A stretch of 60,022 nt of DNA from Azoarcus taiwanensis (lineage in GTDB: Bacteria > Pseudomonadota > Gammaproteobacteria > Burkholderiales > Rhodocyclaceae), in contig NZ_WTVM01000006.1 in NCBI RefSeq assembly GCF_012910885.1, positions 1 to 60,022 on the forward strand, in the 5' to 3' direction. Under the pieces are notes generated by a model, which was not told where the DNA came from, did not search any database, and saw only the letters and a program-made list of their open reading frames with translations. The translations under genes and the position numbers were made by a program. Positions 17,610 through 28,957 of the stretch are shown piece by piece; position 1 is the stretch's first letter, and each line of letters opens with the position of its first letter.

Positions 17610-18920
17610 TCAGGCGCCGCGCAAGGTCTTGATCTCGAGGCTGTCGAGATAGGCCTTGGGGTTGTCGGGGTCGAAGACCTTGCCGTCGAAGAAGGTCTCG
17701 AGGCCACGGGACATCCCCTCGGGGATGTCCGCTGCCGCCACGCCGAGCGCCTGGGCTGCTTCGCGCCAGAGATCCTCGCGATTGACCTTGTCCACCCAGC
17801 CGGAGATGTCGAAGTCGGTCGGCAGGTAACCCCAGCGGATGTTCTCGGTGATGAACCACTTGTCGTGGCTCTTGAAGGGGTAGGAGGCCTGATCCTTCCA
17901 GTAACGCATCTGGTAGGGGCTGTTCTCGACGACCCGGCCTGTGCCGTAGTCGAAATCACCGCGCATACGATCGACGATGTCCTCGAAGGGGGCATTGATC
18001 CAGCGGCGGCGCGAACAGATGCGCGCGACCTCCTCGCGGTTGGCGGGGTCCTCGCAGAACATCTGGGCTTCCATGACCGCCATCAGCAGAGCCTGGGTCG
18101 AATTGGGATTGGCCTCGACGTAATCGGCACGCATCGCGAAAGCCTTTTCCGGGTGGTTGTGCCACAACTCGCTGGTGGTGTTCGCGGTGTAGCCGATGAC
18201 CTGGTTGATCAACTGATGGTTCCACGGCTCGCACACACAGAAGGTGTCCATGCTGCCCACCCGCATGTTGGCGACCATCTGCGCCGGCGGCACGACGATG
18301 GTCGAGATGTCGCGTGTGGGGTCGATGCCGCCCGCAGCCAGCCAGTAGCGGATCCACATGTCGTGGGTGCCGCCTGGGAATGTCATTGCCGCATTGACAG
18401 GCCGGCCGGAGGCCGCCTTGGCCGCGAGTGCATCCTTGAAAACCGAGGTGTCGAGCCCGACCTTGATGTCCTTGTATTCGTTACCCACCGATATGCACTG
18501 GCCGCCGAGGTTCAGGCGCGCGAGGATGTACATCGGCGTCGGCACGTTGTTGGCTGTCATCGCACCGGTGCTGATCAGGTATGGCATCGGCGTCAGGATG
18601 TGGGCGCCGTCGATGCCGTTGCGCGCCGAACCCAGCACCAGGTTGTCGCGGGTGGTGCCCCAGGAGGACTGCTTGAGAACCTCGACATTGGTCATGCCGT
18701 GCTTCTTGAAAAAGCCCTTCTCGTCGGCGACGAAGAGCGGCGCCGCGTCGGTCAAGGCGATGAAACCGAGTTTGGCCGCGCGGGTTTCCAGCGCGCCGTT
18801 ATTCGACGCGAAGATATGGCCTGACCAAAGGCCGCCCATCATGGCGGCGCTGCCGAGTGCGGCGGTCTGTTTGATAAAGCCCCGGCGGGACAGATTCGAC
18901 TGGTTCTTGCGGTCGTTCAT
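17610..18920 (-). CDS. nrtA: Nitrate ABC transporter, substrate-binding protein
   Basis: 436 residues. The N-terminus carries a Tat motif (SRRGFIKQ, residues 11-18) and a hydrophobic stretch, then the NrtA/CmpA-type periplasmic domain (LGFIALTDAAPLFVADEKGF near the start, later GTHDMWIRYWLAAGGIDP). The protein binds nitrate in the periplasm. The start at 18918-18920 follows AAGGAGTTGACC. It is the first gene of nrtA-nrtB-nrtD-nirB-nirD-lipoprotein-nasA. Confidence 0.95.
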   Translation of the reverse strand: MNDRKNQSNLSRRGFIKQTAALGSAAMMGGLWSGHIFASNNGALETRAAKLGFIALTDAAPLFVADEKGFFKKHGMTNVEVLKQSSWGTTRDNLVLGSARNGIDGAHILTPMPYLISTGAMTANNVPTPMYILARLNLGGQCISVGNEYKDIKVGLDTSVFKDALAAKAASGRPVNAAMTFPGGTHDMWIRYWLAAGGIDPTRDISTIVVPPAQMVANMRVGSMDTFCVCEPWNHQLINQVIGYTANTTSELWHNHPEKAFAMRADYVEANPNSTQALLMAVMEAQMFCEDPANREEVARICSRRRWINAPFEDIVDRMRGDFDYGTGRVVENSPYQMRYWKDQASYPFKSHDKWFITENIRWGYLPTDFDISGWVDKVNREDLWREAAQALGVAAADIPEGMSRGLETFFDGKVFDPDNPKAYLDSLEIKTLRGA

Positions 18921-18952
18921 GGTCAACTCCTTGAACTGGCTGCTGCGAAAGC

Positions 18953-18982
18953 AAAAAACGGCGCCCACTTCCGCCGGGCGCG
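18953..18982 (-). terminator. Leader terminator upstream of nrtA
   Basis: On the minus strand GCGCCC (18976-18981) pairs with GGGCGC (18961-18966), followed by CG and six U residues (18953-18958). It lies 33 bp before the nrtA ATG and about 80 nt downstream of the predicted transcript start, so it would abort transcription unless antitermination occurs. Confidence 0.88.
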
Positions 18983-19004
18983 ATGGGTCGCACCGTTGGG
19001 AAAT

Positions 19005-19048
19005 GGACGCCGTTGTCCGTGCCGTCAGTCTTCGACCGCCGTTGGCCG
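19005..19048 (-). promoter_or_regulatory. Tandem hexaloop hairpins, ANTAR (NasR) target in the nas leader
   Basis: Two hairpins read on the minus strand. P1 is CGGCC-AACGGC-GGTCG (19033-19048), with one G-U pair. P2 is GGAC-AACGGC-GTCC (19005-19018). Both loops are the same six bases, with A at position 1 and G at position 4, the signature of RNA bound by ANTAR antiterminators. The spacing between them is 14 nt and the terminator follows 22 nt later. P1 may be lengthened by CAGTC/GACTG pairing (19055-19059 with 19026-19030). Confidence 0.88.
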
Positions 19049-19074
19049 GGCACTGACTGCCTGGTTCTCTCTAA

Positions 19075-19090
19075 GCAGGTGTCGTGCCAG
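19075..19090 (-). promoter_or_regulatory. Sigma-54 type promoter of the nitrate assimilation operon
   Basis: CTGGCACGACACCTGC reads on the minus strand. The GG of the -24 box and the GC of the -12 box are exactly 10 bases apart, with one mismatch to TGGCACG-N4-TTGC. The predicted start is near 19063, giving a leader of about 140 nt. Sigma-54 use implies an enhancer-binding activator, presumably NtrC; only weak half sites (GGTGCA 19179-19184, TGCAC 19198-19202) are visible upstream. Confidence 0.8.
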
Positions 19091-19217
19091 TTTATGCAAA
19101 ACCCTGAAAACCCGTGTTCTGCGAGGGGTTGAGCTGCAGGTGGGAGAGGCGGCCGACTCTCGAACTACGCCCTATTGCGGTGCACAATCGAAATCCATGC
19201 ACTCGATGAGGGCACCG

Positions 19218-20513
19218 TCAGCGGCTTGAGCGCATTCGATCGGGCGCGACCGGCTCACCGAGCAATGGGCCAAGCGCCAACACCGTTTGAGCCACATCCA
19301 CCAGCTTGCGACCCTGGTCCATCGCGGTCTGGCGCATCAGCCGGTAGGCCTGTTCCTCGGTGAGGGCGCGGCGCGCCATCAGCAGGCCTTTGCCGCGCTC
19401 GATGAGCTTTCGCTCCTCGAGCGCCGTGCGCGCGGCATTCAGTTCATCACCCATTTGCTGAATGCGCTGAGCTTGCGCAAGTACCAGATCAAGAATCGAA
19501 CGACCCAGCCCGGTCGGCAGATCACCACCGTCCAAAACCGTGTCGGCTGCACGCAGGGGCGGCGGGGTGGCCGGCAACAACGCAGCCGACGATCCGTCCG
19601 GCGTATCGAGACCGCCCAGAGCGTCGAGCATGTTGCGATGGCACTTCAGGTCAGCCTCGGCGTCTGCAATTCGACGGGCGCAAAGTCCCGCCAGACGCTG
19701 GGTGAGCACCACCTCGATGCCCCGCATCGCATCGATTCGCATGGTAGCGAGCGAGAACCACAACTCGCTGGTGGTCGAGTCGGTGGCGCCGCTGCGCGCA
19801 GCGGCACGCAGCCGTTTAAAGGGAGCCTCGTCTCGAGGATCGAGGAGTTGCTGCCAGCGCAGCACCATGTCTGCGTCGACGAACTCGACGAAAATCTCGA
19901 AACAACGGTCCTGCGACTCGATCAGGTGTTCCAACCTTTGCTTTCGCGCATCATCGAAGCCCCCCAGTGCGAAGCCAGCCACCCCCGCGGCACGCTCTTG
20001 GCCCGCAAGCTCCTTGCCTTGCATGAAGTTGAACAGGGCCACCAGGGCACGCGACACCTCGGGATCTGCCGCCGCGTCCGCAGTCTCGAACACTACCGCG
20101 AGCAGGCCCGACACCAGGCGACCGAGCGAAGCGGCTAGCTCATCAGGCGACAGCGCGTACTCATCGACGCGTTTGCGCAGGGTAGGCAAGGAGTCGAGCG
20201 CGTGCAGCACGAACGCGATCCGGCTGAACAGTCTGACACTCCCCGCGCTCCGGGCAGCATCGGTGTCCAGTCGCGCCAGCGCCGCCCGCAGTGCGGTTTC
20301 GCACGGCGCCACATCCGCGCGAAAGCCCCCGAGCTCGGTCACAAAACGTTCGCCCTTTGAAGCCAGAAACATGTTCGAGGCCCCACGCTCACGCTGTAGT
20401 GCATGCACCAACGCCGAGACCGTGGCCACGAGTTCGCAACTCAAGGACAGTTGCTCGAGCAAACGCATCTCCGCATGCTTGGCCGCCAGCAGAAATTCGC
20501 GCACCCCGTCCAT
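19218..20513 (-). CDS. nasR: Nitrate-responsive transcription antiterminator (NIT + ANTAR)
   Basis: 431 residues from the ATG at 20511-20513, which follows GGGGAGG. The N-terminal two thirds is an all-helical NIT nitrate-sensing domain (LVHALQRERGASNMFLAS near the start is the typical signature). The C-terminal ANTAR RNA-binding domain spans about 358-415 (ALEERKLIERGKGLLMAR, then EEQAYRLMRQTAMDQGR). Nitrate binding is expected to let it bind the paired hexaloops in the nrtA leader and prevent termination. The gene lies directly upstream of that leader on the same strand. Confidence 0.95.
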   Translation of the reverse strand: MDGVREFLLAAKHAEMRLLEQLSLSCELVATVSALVHALQRERGASNMFLASKGERFVTELGGFRADVAPCETALRAALARLDTDAARSAGSVRLFSRIAFVLHALDSLPTLRKRVDEYALSPDELAASLGRLVSGLLAVVFETADAAADPEVSRALVALFNFMQGKELAGQERAAGVAGFALGGFDDARKQRLEHLIESQDRCFEIFVEFVDADMVLRWQQLLDPRDEAPFKRLRAAARSGATDSTTSELWFSLATMRIDAMRGIEVVLTQRLAGLCARRIADAEADLKCHRNMLDALGGLDTPDGSSAALLPATPPPLRAADTVLDGGDLPTGLGRSILDLVLAQAQRIQQMGDELNAARTALEERKLIERGKGLLMARRALTEEQAYRLMRQTAMDQGRKLVDVAQTVLALGPLLGEPVAPDRMRSSR

Positions 20514-20538
20514 AACCGAACCTCCCCTCTCGCTTGAT

Positions 20539-20557
20539 GCGAGCCGTAATGGCTCGC
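20539..20557 (-). other. Hairpin in the psiE-nasR gap
   Basis: A 7-bp perfect stem (GCGAGCC with GGCTCGC) and a 5-base loop, 25 bp upstream of the nasR ATG. It has no U tract. It could weaken read-through from psiE or affect nasR translation. Confidence 0.4.
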
Positions 20558-20615
20558 CCGGACAGCTCGGGCGCAGCAAGTTTCGCGCCATCGCCGTCGG
20601 GCGACGCCACCCCGG

Positions 20616-21107
20616 TCAGGTGCGAGCGCGATTGGAAACCAGCCAGTACGTCACGCCAAGAGCGAGGACCACGAGACCGATGCCGTAAAGGTACTCGGCG
20701 TCGATCACGCTGAGATCCAGCACGATGACCTTTCGGGCGATCGCCATCAACGCGGTGGCGACCACCAATTTGACGTGAATGACGTCGTCTCGAAGATAGA
20801 GCGCGATGTTCGCGAAGATCTCGATCGCGATCAGCACCGCAAGAAAAGCGGCGAACACGACGAAGATATCGTTGAACTCGAGCAACAGAATCGGCGGCGT
20901 CGAGAGCTTCTCGTACATCACCAGCACCACATCGGCGATGCACCAGAGAATCACCAGCACCATCAGCCCCGCGAGCAGGCGGATGCTGTGGCGAATCACT
21001 CGGTTCATGCCGCCAATGAGGGGGTCGTGGTGTTCGGGGTCGAGATGGTTGTCTCCGGGGCCGTGAACGTCGGCATGCTTGGCGGTGGAGTCGGTCGGTA
21101 TCGGCAT
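20616..21107 (-). CDS. PsiE-family inner-membrane protein
   Basis: 163 residues. A hydrophilic, His-rich N-terminus (HGPGDNHLDPEHHDP) is followed by four membrane helices. The segment NDIFVVFAAFLAVLIAIEIF with later ALYLRDDVIHVKLVVATALM matches phosphate-starvation-inducible E proteins as I recall them. Function is unknown in general. The second of two ATGs (21105-21107) has the better spacing to GGAG. It lies 58 bp after the TerB-like gene and 102 bp before nasR. Confidence 0.8.
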   Translation of the reverse strand: MPIPTDSTAKHADVHGPGDNHLDPEHHDPLIGGMNRVIRHSIRLLAGLMVLVILWCIADVVLVMYEKLSTPPILLLEFNDIFVVFAAFLAVLIAIEIFANIALYLRDDVIHVKLVVATALMAIARKVIVLDLSVIDAEYLYGIGLVVLALGVTYWLVSNRART

Positions 21108-21165
21108 CATCACTCCAGAATCGGGCTCCGAAGTGGCGGACGTCACCGTCCGCCAGAGAGGTCGA

Positions 21166-21609
21166 TCAAACGGGCAGCCTCGGCTGCGCATCAAATCGTG
21201 GACGCAGCCGAATCGGCCAGCGTCCTGCGCGACCCCATTTCTGGCGCGCGCGCGAGATCAAACGACTTTCCCCTTCGCTGACTTCCCCATCGACGGTGGC
21301 CAGCTGGAGAAGCAACGCGAACAGTTTCTGCTGCTGATCGACGTCATCGACCTCGTCGAGCAACGCGTCAATCAGTTCCGGTGCAAACTCGCCACGCAAG
21401 CCCTCGAACCAGGCCACACTCTGCTGCAAGTCCTCGCAGAAGGTCTGCATCACTTCATCGAACACCGCCTGATCGATACCGAAGCGGCTGAGCGCCCGAC
21501 GTCGTGTCAGGTGCTCAAGCTCGGACCTGTCCGGCACGCCGTCGGCAAGCAGCGCCATGGAAATGATTCGCGCGACAGCTTTTGCGTTGTCGTTCTCGTA
21601 TGACCTCAT
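21166..21609 (-). CDS. TerB-like (tellurite resistance B family) protein
   Basis: 147 residues, all-helical and soluble. The repeated acidic loops (ISMALLADGVPDRSELEHL and LLQLATVDGEVSEGESRLI) are the TerB-type pattern of aspartate-rich turns after a hydrophobic helix. AGGAGG lies just upstream of the ATG. Function is not known from the sequence; family members are tied to tellurite or envelope stress. It is first in a probable TerB-psiE operon, divergent from an nhaR-like gene 122 bp away. Confidence 0.7.
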   Translation of the reverse strand: MRSYENDNAKAVARIISMALLADGVPDRSELEHLTRRRALSRFGIDQAVFDEVMQTFCEDLQQSVAWFEGLRGEFAPELIDALLDEVDDVDQQQKLFALLLQLATVDGEVSEGESRLISRARQKWGRAGRWPIRLRPRFDAQPRLPV

Positions 21610-21731
21610 TGTCTGACCTCCTGTGCGTTGTTGTGGTGGGTACTCTCTTCCTCAGGCTCCTGCGCCGCACTTGCGTTCCCTCGACAGGATCGTTTTTAAT
21701 CTCTCGATTGATCGAATTTTTCGAGTATCAG

Positions 21732-22676
21732 ATGGCGCGAACGCTAAACTACAAACACCTGCGCTATTTCTGGATGGTGGCGAAATGCGGGAGCATCGCC
21801 CGCGCGGCAGAGAGGTTGCACCTGACGCCGCATGCAGTCGGCGGGCAGCTGACTCAGTTCGAACAGGGGCTGGGCGTTGCCTTGTTCGCTCGCAGCGGCC
21901 GCCTACGCAGACTCACCGAGGCCGGACAACGACTCCTTGACTACGCCGACCGAATCTTCGCGCTGGGTGACGAAGCGTTGGCTTCAATGGACGAGAGCGG
22001 TCGAAACCTGCGACCCAGAATGCGCATCGGCATTGCCGACTCCCTGCCCAAAAGCATCGCGTCCAGCCTGTTGCGTCCGATCCTGCGGCTCGATACGCCG
22101 ATGCGTCTGATCTGCATCGAGGGGCGGCTACCCCATCTCGTCGGCGAACTGGCGATGCACCGCCTGGACGCGGTGCTCGCCGATCGTGTCGCGCCAAGCG
22201 GATTGAGCGTGCGGGCTTTCAGTCACCTGCTGGGGCGCAGTTCGCTGACCTTGTTCGGTGCCCCCGAACTGCTCGAACGCCTCAGCAACGACTTTCCCGC
22301 CATGCTCGACGGCGCCCCGTTTCTCATGCCGGGAGAGGATGTCGCGTTTCGCCCCGCACTGGTGCAGTGGTTCGCGGACGCGGACATCGAACCCAGCGTG
22401 GTTGCCGAATTCGATGATCTCGCATTACTCAAGGCATTTGGCCAGTCGGGCGATGGGCTCTTCGTTGCACAAACTGCAATTGCCCAGTTCATAGTGAGTC
22501 AGTACCGGGTTCACCGAGTTGCAGAAATCGAAGCCGTAAAGGAAGAGGTCTATCTGATCAGCACCGAACGGCTGCTGACCCACCCCGGCCTGCGGGAGAT
22601 GAGCCGGGTCGCACGGGAGGGATTGTTCGCCGCACCACCCGACGGGCCCACTGGCACGGCGGAGCAGCCTGAATAA
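21732..22676 (+). CDS. LysR-family regulator, NhaR type (copy 1)
   Basis: 314 residues. The start MARTLNYKHLRYFWMVAK leads into the winged HTH (SIARAAERLHLTPHAVGGQL), which resembles E. coli NhaR. The effector domain keeps the NhaR-like FDDLALLKAFGQ segment. An ATG-less extension upstream of 21732 has no support. No nhaA gene is nearby. It faces the TerB-psiE genes across a 122-bp gap and probably regulates itself or them. It is paralogous to the gene at 48900. Confidence 0.88.
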   Translation: MARTLNYKHLRYFWMVAKCGSIARAAERLHLTPHAVGGQLTQFEQGLGVALFARSGRLRRLTEAGQRLLDYADRIFALGDEALASMDESGRNLRPRMRIGIADSLPKSIASSLLRPILRLDTPMRLICIEGRLPHLVGELAMHRLDAVLADRVAPSGLSVRAFSHLLGRSSLTLFGAPELLERLSNDFPAMLDGAPFLMPGEDVAFRPALVQWFADADIEPSVVAEFDDLALLKAFGQSGDGLFVAQTAIAQFIVSQYRVHRVAEIEAVKEEVYLISTERLLTHPGLREMSRVAREGLFAAPPDGPTGTAEQPE

Positions 22677-22706
22677 CGCCGCCTTCCGCCGGAACGGTGC
22701 GCGACA

Positions 22707-23495
22707 TCAACCTCGCTGGCGGCGAGCCTCAAACAGACAGATGCCGCTCGCGACCGACACGTTCAGACTCTCGACACTGCCAAGCATCGGAATCTTCGCC
22801 AACTCATCGCAGGTCTCGCGGGTCAGACGACGCAGGCCATCGCCCTCGGCGCCCAAAACCCAGGCGACCGGACCCTTCTGATCGATCTCGTAGAGCGACT
22901 TGTCCGCCTCGCCAGCGGCGCCGACGACCCAAATGCCCGCCTCCTGCATCTCGCGCAGTGAACGAGCGAGGTTGGTCACCGTAATGTAGGGCACTGTGTC
23001 CGCCGCCCCGCTGGCGACCTTGATCGCGGTGGCGTTGAGACCAACCGCTCGGTCCTTGGGTGCGATCACCGCATGCGCGCCGGCGGCATCGGCCACTCGC
23101 AGGCAGGCCCCCAGGTTGTGGGGATCCTGAACACCGTCGAGCACGAGCAGCAACGCATTCTCCTCCAGCCCCTCGAGTACGTCGGCGAGCTTGAGCTCGC
23201 GCTGTCGGGCGTCTATGCGCGCGACAACCCCTTGATGACGCCGAGTGCCGACCATGCGGTCGAGGCGCTCACCATCGGACTGCACCAGGCGTACCCCCTC
23301 GGACTCCGCAAGCCGCGCTACATCGCGGGCACGGACATCCTGGCGCTGCGACGAAAGATAGACCTCGAACACGCCCTCCGGATCGCGGCGCATCTTGCCC
23401 AGCACGGCATGAAAGCCGTAGATGAGCCGGCTGCCGGCACCCTGCCCCTCTTCACCTGGGTTGCCGCCGGTACGCGGCGGATTCCGCTTAGCCAC
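22707..23495 (-). CDS. rlmB: 23S rRNA (guanosine-2'-O-)-methyltransferase RlmB
   Basis: 262 residues with a GTG start at 23493-23495 that overlaps the rnr stop; AAAGGAAAG lies 5 bases before it. An N-terminal substrate-binding domain ([19 protein letters not shown]) precedes a SPOUT domain with [27 protein letters not shown] and [12 protein letters not shown], the motifs of TrmH-type knotted methyltransferases. It methylates G2251 of 23S rRNA (E. coli numbering). An in-frame ATG 16 codons upstream lies deep in rnr and is less likely. Confidence 0.95.
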   Translation of the reverse strand: MAKRNPPRTGGNPGEEGQGAGSRLIYGFHAVLGKMRRDPEGVFEVYLSSQRQDVRARDVARLAESEGVRLVQSDGERLDRMVGTRRHQGVVARIDARQRELKLADVLEGLEENALLLVLDGVQDPHNLGACLRVADAAGAHAVIAPKDRAVGLNATAIKVASGAADTVPYITVTNLARSLREMQEAGIWVVGAAGEADKSLYEIDQKGPVAWVLGAEGDGLRRLTRETCDELAKIPMLGSVESLNVSVASGICLFEARRQRG

Positions 23496-26085
23496 GACGC
23501 TTTCCTTTGGTGGCTTTGGCCTTCGTCTTCGGCTTCTCGCCACTGCCAGCCTTTGCCGGCTTCGACGGCTTTGACGGGGTCTTGTGCTTGCTGCCGACGA
23601 TCGGCGCTTTGGCCTTGTCTGTCTTCGCCGCTGGTCGCTTGGCCTTTACGGGTGCGGCTTGCTTCTCAGCCGCAGCCGCCTTGCCTTGTTTGCTGGCACC
23701 ACGGCCGCCGGTTGTCTCTGCACTTCGGCGGGAGGCCGGCTTGCCGGTCGGCGGCGAGCCGCGACGGGATTGCCCTTCGGCAGGTGATTTGCGTCGCCGC
23801 TCGCCCCGCTCGGGAGTGGATCGTCCGCTACCTGCTGCAGGATCGGCATCGGGCGTAGCGTTGCCGAGCGCCTTTGGCAAGGACTCGATAAGGCGGAAGT
23901 CGATCTTCGTCGTCGCCAGATCCACTCTCACCACCTGCACCCGCACCCGGTCCGACAGTCGGTAGCGCACACCGGTCCGCTCGCCGGCAAGTTCATGCCG
24001 CATCTCGTCAAAACGGAAATAATCCGTGCCCAGATCGGAGATGTGGACCAGACCTTCGATGAAGATGTCGTCCAGCGCGACGAAGAGGCCAAACGGCACC
24101 ACCGCAGACACGCTGCCGGAGAACTCCTCTCCGACCTTGTCCTGCATGAAGTAGCACTTGAGCCAATTGACCACATCACGGGTCGCCTCGTCGGCACGAC
24201 GCTCGGTCTGCGAGCAGTGCAGGCCGATGGCATCCCAGTCGCCTGCGTTCACGTGCCCCCCGGTGAGCGCCGCCTTGATCGCGCGGTGGACCATCAGATC
24301 GGGATAGCGCCGGATCGGCGAGGTGAAGTGGGTGTAGGCCTCGTAAGCCAGACCGAAGTGACCGACGTTGTCGGGGCTGTAGACCGCCTGGCGCAGCGAG
24401 CGCAGCATCACGGTCTGCAGCAACTGAGCATCCGGCCGTTCGCGCACCTGATCGAGCAGCTTGCCGTAGTCCTTGGCGCTTGGGTCGTCACCGCCGGCAA
24501 GACCGAAGCCGAACTCCTTCAGGAACTCGCGCAGCTTCACGAGCTTTTCCGGCGTCGGCCCCTCGTGCACACGATACAGCGCGGGCTGTTCGCGCGCCTG
24601 CAGAAACTCGGAGGCACAGACATTGGCCGCGAGCATGCACTCTTCGATCAGTCGATGGGCGTCGTTGCGCACCTCGGGCACAATGCGCTCGATCTTGCCA
24701 TTGTCGTCGAAGATCATGCGGGTTTCGGTGGTCTCGAAATCGATTGCACCCCGCTTGGCCCGCGCCTTGAGCAGCACGCGGAACAGACGGTCGAGGTTCT
24801 CGAGGTGAGGCAGCAGTTCGCCGATCGCCTCACGCTGCACCTCGTCCTTGTCGTAAAGCGCGGCTGCAACCTGGGTGTAGGTCAGCCGGGCGTGCGAGAA
24901 CATCACCGCAGGATAGAAGCGGTAGGCCTTGATCTCGCCAGTGGTCGAGATGCTCATGTCACACACCATGCACAGGCGCTCTTCCTCGGGCACGAGCGAG
25001 CACAAGCCGTTGCTCAGTTTCTCAGGCAACATCGGAATGACACGGCGCGGGAAGTACACTGAATTGCCCCGGTCCTGGGCGTCGACGTCGAGGGGCGAAC
25101 CCGGCTCCACGTAATGGGAGACGTCGGCGATCGCCACCAGCAAGCGATAGCCACGACCCTGACGCTCGCAGTACACTGCGTCGTCAAAATCCTTGGCGGT
25201 TTCGCCGTCAATCGTCACCAGCGGCAGATCCGTGATGTCCTCGCGGCCGGCGTAATCCTTCTTCCTCACCTTCGCCGGGAGCTTGCGCGCCTGGCCGCGA
25301 CTCTCGACGGAAAACTCGAACGGCAATTGGTGCTTTCGCAGCGCAATCTCGATCTCCATGCCGGAGTCGGCATAGTTTCCGAGTACTTCGACGATCCGAC
25401 CGATCGGCTGCGCGAACTTGTTCGGTTGCTCGACCAGCTCGACGGTCACCACCTGGCCTTCAGTCGCGCGCTTGCCCCCGGGCGCAATCAGGATGTCCTG
25501 CGCAATCCTGCGGTCCTCGGGCACTACCAGCAGGACGCCGTGCTCATTGAGGACCCGGCCGACAACCCTGGTGTTGGCACGCTCGAGTACTTCGACGATC
25601 TTGCCTTCGGGACGCCCGCGGCGATCCACCCCCGCGATACGCACCAGAACCCTATCGCCGTGAAGGACTTCGCGCATTTCCTTCGGCCCGAGGAAAACAT
25701 CGGGCTGGCCGTCGTCGCGCACCAGAAAGCCGAAGCCATCGGCATGACCCGCCACCCGGCCGCGGATCAGGTCGGCCTTGTCCGGCAGGATGAAGGCACC
25801 ACGCCGGTTACGCACCACCTGACCATCGCGCTCCATCGCCCGCAGGCGACGCTCGAACATGTCCACCTCGTGCTCGGCGACATCGAGCAGCGCGCACAGG
25901 CGATCCAGGCGCAGGGGTACGCCCTGTTCGGTCAGTACCTGAGTCACGTATTCGCGGCTGGGCAGGGGTTGTTCGTATTGCGCACTCTCGCGCTGGAAGA
26001 AGGGGTCCGCACGGCGGACCTCGCTGACCCGCTCACGGGGCTTTGCCCGGGGGTTCTTTACGGTTTTTTCTCTTTTCATTGACAT
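23488..26085 (-). CDS. rnr: Ribonuclease R
   Basis: 865 residues. The order is an N-terminal HTH ([20 protein letters not shown]), cold-shock domains, an RNB catalytic domain ([19 protein letters not shown] holds the metal-binding aspartates; later [11 protein letters not shown]), an S1 domain ([20 protein letters not shown]) and a lysine- and serine-rich tail of about 125 residues. It is a 3'-5' exonuclease that degrades structured RNA. ATGs at 26085 and 26079 both lack a clear ribosome binding site. The start lies inside the opposite-strand tRNA-Leu promoter region. Confidence 0.96.
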   Translation of the reverse strand: MSMKREKTVKNPRAKPRERVSEVRRADPFFQRESAQYEQPLPSREYVTQVLTEQGVPLRLDRLCALLDVAEHEVDMFERRLRAMERDGQVVRNRRGAFILPDKADLIRGRVAGHADGFGFLVRDDGQPDVFLGPKEMREVLHGDRVLVRIAGVDRRGRPEGKIVEVLERANTRVVGRVLNEHGVLLVVPEDRRIAQDILIAPGGKRATEGQVVTVELVEQPNKFAQPIGRIVEVLGNYADSGMEIEIALRKHQLPFEFSVESRGQARKLPAKVRKKDYAGREDITDLPLVTIDGETAKDFDDAVYCERQGRGYRLLVAIADVSHYVEPGSPLDVDAQDRGNSVYFPRRVIPMLPEKLSNGLCSLVPEEERLCMVCDMSISTTGEIKAYRFYPAVMFSHARLTYTQVAAALYDKDEVQREAIGELLPHLENLDRLFRVLLKARAKRGAIDFETTETRMIFDDNGKIERIVPEVRNDAHRLIEECMLAANVCASEFLQAREQPALYRVHEGPTPEKLVKLREFLKEFGFGLAGGDDPSAKDYGKLLDQVRERPDAQLLQTVMLRSLRQAVYSPDNVGHFGLAYEAYTHFTSPIRRYPDLMVHRAIKAALTGGHVNAGDWDAIGLHCSQTERRADEATRDVVNWLKCYFMQDKVGEEFSGSVSAVVPFGLFVALDDIFIEGLVHISDLGTDYFRFDEMRHELAGERTGVRYRLSDRVRVQVVRVDLATTKIDFRLIESLPKALGNATPDADPAAGSGRSTPERGERRRKSPAEGQSRRGSPPTGKPASRRSAETTGGRGASKQGKAAAAEKQAAPVKAKRPAAKTDKAKAPIVGSKHKTPSKPSKPAKAGSGEKPKTKAKATKGKRRG

Positions 26086-26106
26086 TCGGTATGGGATGCT
26101 TATAAT
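26079..26106 (+). promoter_or_regulatory. Consensus sigma-70 promoter of tRNA-Leu(CAG)
   Basis: TTGACA (26079-26084) and TATAAT (26101-26106), both perfect, spaced 16 bp. The tRNA starts 12 bp after the -10. The -35 overlaps the rnr start codons on the other strand. Confidence 0.88.
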
Positions 26107-26117
26107 GCGCGGCTCTT

Positions 26118-26202
26118 GCCCAGATGGCGGAATTGGTAGACGCGCTAGTTTCAGGTACTAGTGCCGCGAGGCGTGGAGGTTCGAGTCCTCTTCTGGGCAC
26201 CA
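26118..26202 (+). tRNA. tRNA-Leu (anticodon CAG)
   Basis: 85 nt with encoded CCA. Acceptor arms GCCCAGA and TCTGGGC pair. The anticodon stem CTAGT/ACTAG encloses TTCAGGT, giving CAG, which reads CUG. A long variable arm (TGCCGCGAGGCG) and TTCGAGTCC mark it as a class II leucine tRNA. Confidence 0.97.
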
Positions 26203-26213
26203 GTTTCAAGTGA

Positions 26214-26243
26214 GAGCCGGTCGAAAGACCGGCTCTTCTGTTT
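26214..26243 (+). terminator. Intrinsic terminator after tRNA-Leu(CAG)
   Basis: Perfect 9-bp stem (GAGCCGGTC / GACCGGCTC) with a GAAA loop, followed by TTCTGTTT. Confidence 0.88.
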
Positions 26244-26291
26244 AGTACCGGCAACTTACTGGCGCCGGCAAGTCTTTCGCTGCGGGACCGC

Positions 26292-28761
<2,470 letters not shown>

Positions 28762-28763
28762 GG

Positions 28764-28949
28764 TCAGGTCACCAGAATGAAAAGCACAAGACCCGCCAGC
28801 ATCGACGCAAGACCAAGAAAACGGATCTGTCCATCGGCCATGCTGGCGAGTTTCAAAAAGGCTTCGCGCCAGCTTGCTGGCGCGAGGAAGGGAAGAAGGC
28901 CTTCGATTATCAGCATCAGCGCGAAGGCCATCAACAGGGTACTACCCAT
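28764..28949 (-). CDS. DUF2065 (YjeT-like) small membrane protein
   Basis: 61 residues with two hydrophobic helices ([20 protein letters not shown] and [19 protein letters not shown]). The conserved [11 protein letters not shown] segment lies between. It sits between hflC and hisZ, its usual place. Function is unknown. The coding region contains a perfect 22-bp palindrome (28864-28885). Confidence 0.88.
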   Translation of the reverse strand: MGSTLLMAFALMLIIEGLLPFLAPASWREAFLKLASMADGQIRFLGLASMLAGLVLFILVT

Positions 28950-28957
28950 CGAATCGT

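Noticed and set aside
18987-19004. A third hexaloop-like element (CCCAACGGTG) in the nas leader
   Set aside because: It shares the AACGG string with the two ANTAR loops, but the flanks do not form a stem.
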